DNA of 64,000 bases from Nelumbo lutea (taxonomy: Eukaryota; Streptophyta; Magnoliopsida; Proteales; Nelumbonaceae). Position 1 is the first letter of the stretch. Every line of letters begins with the position of its first letter. This document shows, piece after piece, positions 59,364 through 64,000 of this stretch. Location: NCBI GenBank assembly GCA_022828595.1, contig JAKGHH010000006.1, positions 12,644,499 to 12,708,498 of the forward strand, given 5' to 3'. The translations under genes and the position numbers were made by a program. Under the pieces are notes generated by a model. That model made no database searches and was not told the DNA's origin. It saw only the letters and a program-made list of their open reading frames with translations.

Positions 59364-59380
59364 AATACCCCCACACTTAA
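59364..59380 (-). other. Polypurine tract of Athila copy C
   Basis: The minus strand reads AAGTGTGGGGGTATT directly before the LTR. It is close to the AAGTGTGGGAGGATT of the old element. Confidence 0.75.
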
Positions 59381-59749
59381 GCTTTTGCTTGTCCTCAAGC
59401 AAAGACATCAGCCATAAACTTAACATTCCCCCCTTTTGTTCTCACCATTTACCTGGTGAACTTTTTAAGATAGAAATGCATTGAGTAGTCAGGGAACTTT
59501 TGTAAGTGCTCAACTCTTATTCTTGTAAATTACCATTTAAGATATGTATCAGATCCGAGGAAAGGAGAATATGAATTTCATCATAGTCTAGCCTTCACTC
59601 CTAATTCATATATAAATCAGCTCCTTAATTGTCAAGGTTAATAATCAAATTTCACTAAGTTTCACATCTGTAACTAAATCTCAATGAGAGTTCAACTTTA
59701 GATTGCCCCTTTGAACCTCGGTTGTCACCACAATTACTTATTTCTAAGG

Positions 59750-59895
59750 GTGAGTGCATTTTATGCTCCATCTCACCTTTTTTTTTTATTTTTTTTCGGT
59801 GTGAGTGCATTTTATGCTCCATCTCACACTTTTCTCTCTTTTTTTTTTTTTTTTTTTTTTTTTTTGGTGTGAGTGCATCTTATGCTCCATCTCAC
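59750..59895 (-). repeat. Three-copy 27-base hairpin array (copy C)
   Basis: Units at 59750-59776, 59801-59827 and 59869-59895, separated by T-runs on the plus strand (A-runs in the element RNA). Plus-strand layout is GTGAG, GCAT(T/C)TTATGC, CTCAC, as in the old element at 25597-25765. Confidence 0.85.
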
Positions 59896-60360
59896 ACTGG
59901 TCACTTACTTGAGGTAGGACTCATGTTCTGAGCTGCTAGTTTTACTATTCAACTCAAAATAGCGGAGTCAATTTGGGCTTTTGTCCTTCTTTGCAATTAT
60001 TGAACCTCAAGAATTAGCACTTCAGATGTGCACTAGCTCTCTTGACCATTAACAATGAAATCAAGGGCTTCCATACACATGAAGGAAGTTAGGGCTAGTC
60101 ATGTTGAAAGGCATATTCAGCTCCCCTTTTCTCATGCATATATCAAATTGGGTCATTCACAAGAATAATAACTTAACAAGTACATCGGTCTCCCTCAACT
60201 CGTTGAATTCCTTCTTAAAAAAAATCATCAAATAAATAGTAATGAACTTGAGGGGTTCAAGTCTTGTTTTTTTTTTTTGGTTATGTCATTGCCTGCATAT
60301 GTGTGTTGGGGTGCATGAGGTGCATGGTTTCAACCCCCATACCCTAGCCTCGGGCTCACT

Positions 60361-60394
60361 CCCCCACACTTGAGATGAACATTGTCCTCAATGT
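60361..60394 (-). other. ACATTG/CAATGT inverted repeat with purine tract (copy C)
   Basis: In element orientation ACATTGAGGACAATGT (60394-60379) is followed by AAGTGTGGGGG (60371-60361). It lies about 175 bases after the integrase stop. The second, LTR-adjacent purine tract lies 1 kb further on. Confidence 0.65.
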
Positions 60395-60567
60395 TCGTAG
60401 TGTTAGAGAGTCACACTTGCTAGAGCAAACTGAAGAAAAGAAAATGATGAACTGAGTCCTTAAAGAATTGGAATTTTGAGAAAAAGATCTTTATTTTACT
60501 AACTAATATTCTAAAAAGATAAATGACAAAAAGATTCCTTAACTTGTTCATGAGCAAGCATAAGAGA

Positions 60568-62292
60568 TTATTGGTTATCTAGATAAACAGTGGATGGAGG
60601 GGGTACAGTACTGCCCATTAAATATGGTTTCAGGCGCTGACCATTTACTTTAAACGTGCCCTGAACCGGGTGGGTGAGTTCTATAGCCCCATGGGGAAAA
60701 ACCTGTGAAATGGTAAAGGGTCCAGACCACCTGGATCTCAGCTTACCTGGAAACAAGCGGAGATGGGAATTATATAACAATACCTGTTGGCCTACATAAA
60801 AGTCCCGTCTCAGCAAGTTTTTATCATGCCAGTTTTTTATTCTTTCTTTATAAACTTTGGCATTCTCATAGGTGGTAAGTCTGAATTCATCCAATTCATT
60901 CAATTGCAACCGCCTTTTAGCCCCTGTGGCCTGAATGTCAAAATTTAAGAATTTAAGAGCCCAATAGGCCTTGTGTTCCAATTCAACTGGTAAATGGCAT
61001 GCTTTACCAAAGACTAATCTGTAGGGGGACATGCCAATAGGTGTCTTAAATGCAGTTCTGTATGCCCATAATGCATCATCTAATTTGATGGACCAATCTT
61101 TTCTGGCGGATGCTACGGTCTTTTCCAGAATTCTTTTGAGTTCCCTGTTAGCCAACTCCACTTGGCCACTGGTTTGAGGGTGATAAGGGGTAGCTAATTT
61201 ATGTGTAATTCCATATTTCTGCATTAACTTCTCAAATTGGCTATTGCAGAAGTGAGTTCCCCTATCACTAATTATAGCTCGCGGAGTGCCAAATCGGGAG
61301 AATAGCTTCTTTAGGAAGTGTACTACCCTTCTTGAGTCATTTGTGGGTAAAGCCATGGCTTCTACCCATTTGGATACATAGTCAGCTGCAACGAGGATGT
61401 ACTTATTCCCAAAAGAATTCGGGAAAGGTCCCATGAAATCTATACCCCAAACATCAAAGATTTCACAGATTAAAATATTGGAAAGGGGCTTTTCATTCCG
61501 TCGGGAAATGTTTCCCGATCTTTGGCATTTGTCACATGTGGACACATACCGATGGGCATCTTTGAAGAGTGTGGGCCAATAAAAACCTGATTGCAAAACC
61601 TTGGCTGCAGTGTGACTAGCTCCAAAATGACCTCCTGCTTCTTTATCATGGCAAAATTGGAGTACCGACTCCATCTCCTCCTCGGGGACACATCTCCTTA
61701 TGATCTGATCTGCACACAATTTATACAAAAAGGGTTCCTCCCACAGATAGTATTTTACATCAGAAAAGAATTTCTTTTTCTGTTGATATGAAAGGTTAGG
61801 AAGAAGGACTTGTGCAGCTAGATAATTAGCAAAATCAGCATACCAAGGATATGAGTATTTCTGTATTGAGTACAACTGCTCATCCGGAAATTCTTCTCGA
61901 ATGTTGCTGGTTATCTCCTCTTTTGAGCTTACCGTGTCCAACCGGGAGAGATGGTCAGCAGCCAGGTTTGCAGCACCCTTCAGGTCTCTAATCTCAATGT
62001 CAAACTCTTGCAATAAAAGGATCCACCTTATCAGTCTTGGTTTTGAGTTTTGCTTGGTAAGCAAGTGCCTTAATGCCGAGTGATCTGTGTGGACAACAAC
62101 CTTGGATAATATCAGATATGAACGAAACTTATCAAGTGCAAATATTACTGCTAACAGCTCCTTTTCTGTGGTGGTGTAATTGAGTTGGGGTCCAGTCAAG
62201 GTTCTGCTAGCATAGTAAATTGGCTGAAAATGTTTGTTCATTCTTTGTCCTAAAACAACTCCTATAGCAAAATCACTCGCATCACACATCAA
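60568..62292 (-). CDS. Athila copy C RNase H-integrase
   Basis: An open minus-strand frame of 574 codons, the second part of a pol polyprotein. Residues 1-116 are the gypsy RNase H ([44 protein letters not shown]). The integrase zinc finger has His215/His222 and Cys253/Cys256. The catalytic core has D285 (GIDFMGPF), D343 (SDRGTHF) and E379 (QVELANRE), with 35 residues between D343 and E379 as in active enzymes. The tail has the GPF/Y module ([19 protein letters not shown]). It is separated from RT only by the TAG at 62310-62308 that replaces a Trp codon. It would insert the element's cDNA into the genome if the stop were not there. Confidence 0.9.
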   Translation of the reverse strand: MMCDASDFAIGVVLGQRMNKHFQPIYYASRTLTGPQLNYTTTEKELLAVIFALDKFRSYLILSKVVVHTDHSALRHLLTKQNSKPRLIRWILLLQEFDIEIRDLKGAANLAADHLSRLDTVSSKEEITSNIREEFPDEQLYSIQKYSYPWYADFANYLAAQVLLPNLSYQQKKKFFSDVKYYLWEEPFLYKLCADQIIRRCVPEEEMESVLQFCHDKEAGGHFGASHTAAKVLQSGFYWPTLFKDAHRYVSTCDKCQRSGNISRRNEKPLSNILICEIFDVWGIDFMGPFPNSFGNKYILVAADYVSKWVEAMALPTNDSRRVVHFLKKLFSRFGTPRAIISDRGTHFCNSQFEKLMQKYGITHKLATPYHPQTSGQVELANRELKRILEKTVASARKDWSIKLDDALWAYRTAFKTPIGMSPYRLVFGKACHLPVELEHKAYWALKFLNFDIQATGAKRRLQLNELDEFRLTTYENAKVYKERIKNWHDKNLLRRDFYVGQQVLLYNSHLRLFPGKLRSRWSGPFTISQVFPHGAIELTHPVQGTFKVNGQRLKPYLMGSTVPPPSTVYLDNQ

Positions 62293-62307
62293 TTCAAATG
62301 GGAGGGT

Positions 62308-63566
62308 CTAATCTGGTGCTACCATGATAGGTGCATGGATCAATTTGTCTTTCAAGATGTTGAAAGCATGAAGACATTCAGTTGAAAATTCAAAAGGCAC
62401 TTCTTTCTGAAGCAAGGTAGATAATGGCTTGGAAATTTTTGAGAAATCTTTAATAAACCTTCTATAGAATCCGACATGTCCTAAGAAACTTCTCAAAGAA
62501 CGAACAGATGTTGGGGTTGGTAATTTTTCAATTGCCTCCACCTTGGCCTTGTTGACTTCTATACCTCTTTGAGAGATCTTGTGTCCAAGCACTATGCCTT
62601 CTTGCACCATAAAATGACATTTCTCCCAATTCAACACAAGATGTGTTTCTTTACATCTAGTAAGCACCTGTTCCAGATTATTCAAACATGCATCAAACGA
62701 AGAGCCAAAAACTGAAAAATCATCCATGAAGATCTCAATAAATTTTTCAACCATATCAGAAAATATAGACATCATACATCGCTGAAAGGTTGCTGGGGCA
62801 TTGCATAACCCAAAGGGCATCCTTCGGTATGCAAAGGTTCCATATGGGCAAGTAAAAGTGGTCTTTTCTTGATCTTCTGGTGCAATTGGTATCTGGTTAT
62901 ACCCTGAATATCCATCCAAGAAACAATAATACTCACGCCCGGCTAGCCTCTCCAACATTTGATCCATAAATGGGAGAGGGAAATGGTCCTTCCGGGTGGC
63001 TTCATTTAATTTTCTATAGTCAATACACACATGCCATCCGGTAATGGTTCTAGTAGGGATGAGTTCATTTTTCTCATTTGGAACAACAGTCGTACCCCCT
63101 TTTTCGGGCACAACTTGCACAGGGCTTACCCAAGAACTATCAGAAATAGGATAAATGATCCCAACATCTAACAACTTAATTATTTCAGCCTTTACCACTT
63201 CTTTCATGTTGGGATTCAGGCGCCTTTGGGGCTGAACGGAAGGCTTGCTGTCCTCTTCCATCAAAATTCTGTGAGTGCAGATTGATGGATTAATGCCTTT
63301 GATATCTTCTACCTTCCAAGCTATAGCATTTTTGTGTTCCCGCAGCACTCTTAATAATTTTTCTCTTTGTAAGGGATTCAGTGCTGCGGAAATTATCACG
63401 GGGAGATCTGATGGTTCATTAAGGAAAGCATACTCTAAATGGGATGGTAATTGCTTCAGTTCAAGGGTGGGGGGTTCTTGGGGTGATGGCTTACCTGATG
63501 GTCTGGGCAATTTGCCTAAGTTCTCTAATTTAAGAAACCCCTTTCCCTTGAATTGAGGCTTATCGT
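62308..63566 (-). CDS. Athila copy C reverse transcriptase
   Basis: An open minus-strand frame of about 420 codons, bounded by TAA near 63571 and TAG at 62310-62308. Motifs in order: linker with WKVEDIKGINPSICTH, WVSPVQVVPEKGG, VCIDYRKLNEATRKDHFPLPF, YYCFLDGYSGYNQI (first catalytic Asp), MPFGLCNAPATFQRCM, the active site [18 protein letters not shown] and [18 protein letters not shown]. All RT catalytic aspartates are present. It normally forms part of one gag-pol reading frame and has no start codon of its own; no ATG makes a convincing start. Copy B carries the same terminal TAG. Confidence 0.9.
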
Positions 63567-63570
63567 TCAG

Positions 63571-64000
63571 TTATGCTATCATGAGGTTTATTTTTTCATT
63601 TTCTGCTTCTTCAAGTTCTCCCTGCTGGAGGCAGAGTTCAAGAGGATCAGTTATTCTACTTACTTGGAAGCATTCATCAATTGTCAATTCAATGGCATCA
63701 ATCATAAAACAAGAATCATCACTAGAGGGTGCATGTTTCATAGCATCAGACATTTTAAAAATTATCTCCTCATCTTGTATCCTAAGGATGAGTTGTCCTT
63801 GTTGGACATCAATCATTGCTTTCCCGGTAGCCAGGAAAGGTCTCCCTAGGATAAGCGGGACCTCCACATCTTCTTGCATGTCTAACACAATGAAATCAAC
63901 TGGAAAAATGAATTTGTCAACTTTAACTAACACATCTTCTATGATCCCCCTAGGATGTCTAATGGATCTATCAGCCAATTGTAATGCCACTCTAGTGGGT
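63571..64000 (-). CDS. Athila copy C protease C-terminal part (partial at window edge)
   Basis: The minus-strand frame enters from beyond 64000 and ends at a TAA near 63571, where copy A has TAC. Visible are LQLADRSIRHPRGIIEDVLV and VPLILGRPFLATGKAMIDVQQG of the aspartic protease, then the acidic linker to RT. The catalytic DLGAS lies outside the window. Bases that separate B from A (for example ACCGGGAAAG against ACTGGGAAAG) agree with B. Confidence 0.85.
   Translation of the reverse strand, partial: PTRVALQLADRSIRHPRGIIEDVLVKVDKFIFPVDFIVLDMQEDVEVPLILGRPFLATGKAMIDVQQGQLILRIQDEEIIFKMSDAMKHAPSSDDSCFMIDAIELTIDECFQVSRITDPLELCLQQGELEEAENEKINLMIA

Larger units (their letters stand above)
57755..64000 (-). 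mobile_element. Athila-type gypsy element, copy C (continues past the window)
   Basis: On the minus strand: protease (from beyond 64000), RT, RNase H, integrase, a 1.2 kb non-coding 3' region, polypurine tract and 3' LTR. It has inserted after LNGRI of the Tat element, next to CATAG. It is the cleanest pol in the window, with only two nonsense codons seen. There is no envelope-like frame between integrase and LTR, although some Athila elements carry one. Confidence 0.9.

Noticed and set aside
60395..60567. Envelope-like gene between Athila integrase and LTR
   Set aside because: The 1.2 kb between the integrase stop and the LTR has no frame beyond short ones; no signal peptide or membrane segment was seen.
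1..64000. tRNA, rRNA or snRNA genes
   Set aside because: None recognised by eye. tRNA-like matches are only the primer-binding sites of the retrotransposons.

Overview
The window is nuclear DNA of a flowering plant from a draft long-read assembly. The grounds are: a plant-type secreted leucine-rich-repeat gene, plant Athila-, Tat- and Copia-type LTR retrotransposons with plant tRNA primer sites (an Asp-type TGGCGCCGTTGCCGGGGA and an initiator-Met-type TGGTATCAGAGCC), and a 100-base run of N at 35303-35402. Only one host gene looks intact. Nearly everything after 7.7 kb is nested or duplicated retrotransposon.

Layout. 1-5 kb: AT-rich intergenic DNA with a broken fragment of an ISCA-type iron-sulfur assembly gene, a MITE-like repeat and simple repeats. 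5263-6534 (+): an intact, intronless gene for a secreted LRR protein of 423 residues. 7.7-8.6 kb: decayed Tat gag-protease DNA, cut by a Copia LTR. 8622-23599 (-): a Copia complex with one LTR at each end but three internal domains in tandem (called U1, U2, U3) and no LTR between them. 23615-26733 (-): an old Athila-like element that kept its 3' LTR and protease piece but lost RT and integrase. 26734-35302 (+): Athila copy A, inserted in that old element and truncated at the N gap. 35403-43823 (+): Athila copy B, whose gag-protease is clean and whose pol and LTR are riddled with small indels.

43.8-64 kb mirrors the stretch before it. Copy B, then a Tat element (43824-48424, -), then a Copia piece (48425-50115, +) are repeated in reverse order and opposite strand as Copia (50968-53376, -), Tat (53377-57754, +) and Athila copy C (57755-64000, -). 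The arms share the same nesting junctions, nonsense codons and diagnostic bases, so both come from one locus. The left arm carries about 5% extra bases, and the centre contains a GC-rich stretch that looks like corrupted Copia. A read or assembly fold-back is the simplest explanation; a true large inverted duplication is the alternative. Insertion order in the nest is Copia first, then Tat, then Athila.

I found no convincing new gene system. The most interesting sequence-level signals are the LTR-less tandem Copia internal domains, a 27-base hairpin motif repeated three or four times in front of the 3' LTR in two different Athila lineages, and the extreme density of AGATCT palindromes in the Athila LTR and leader.
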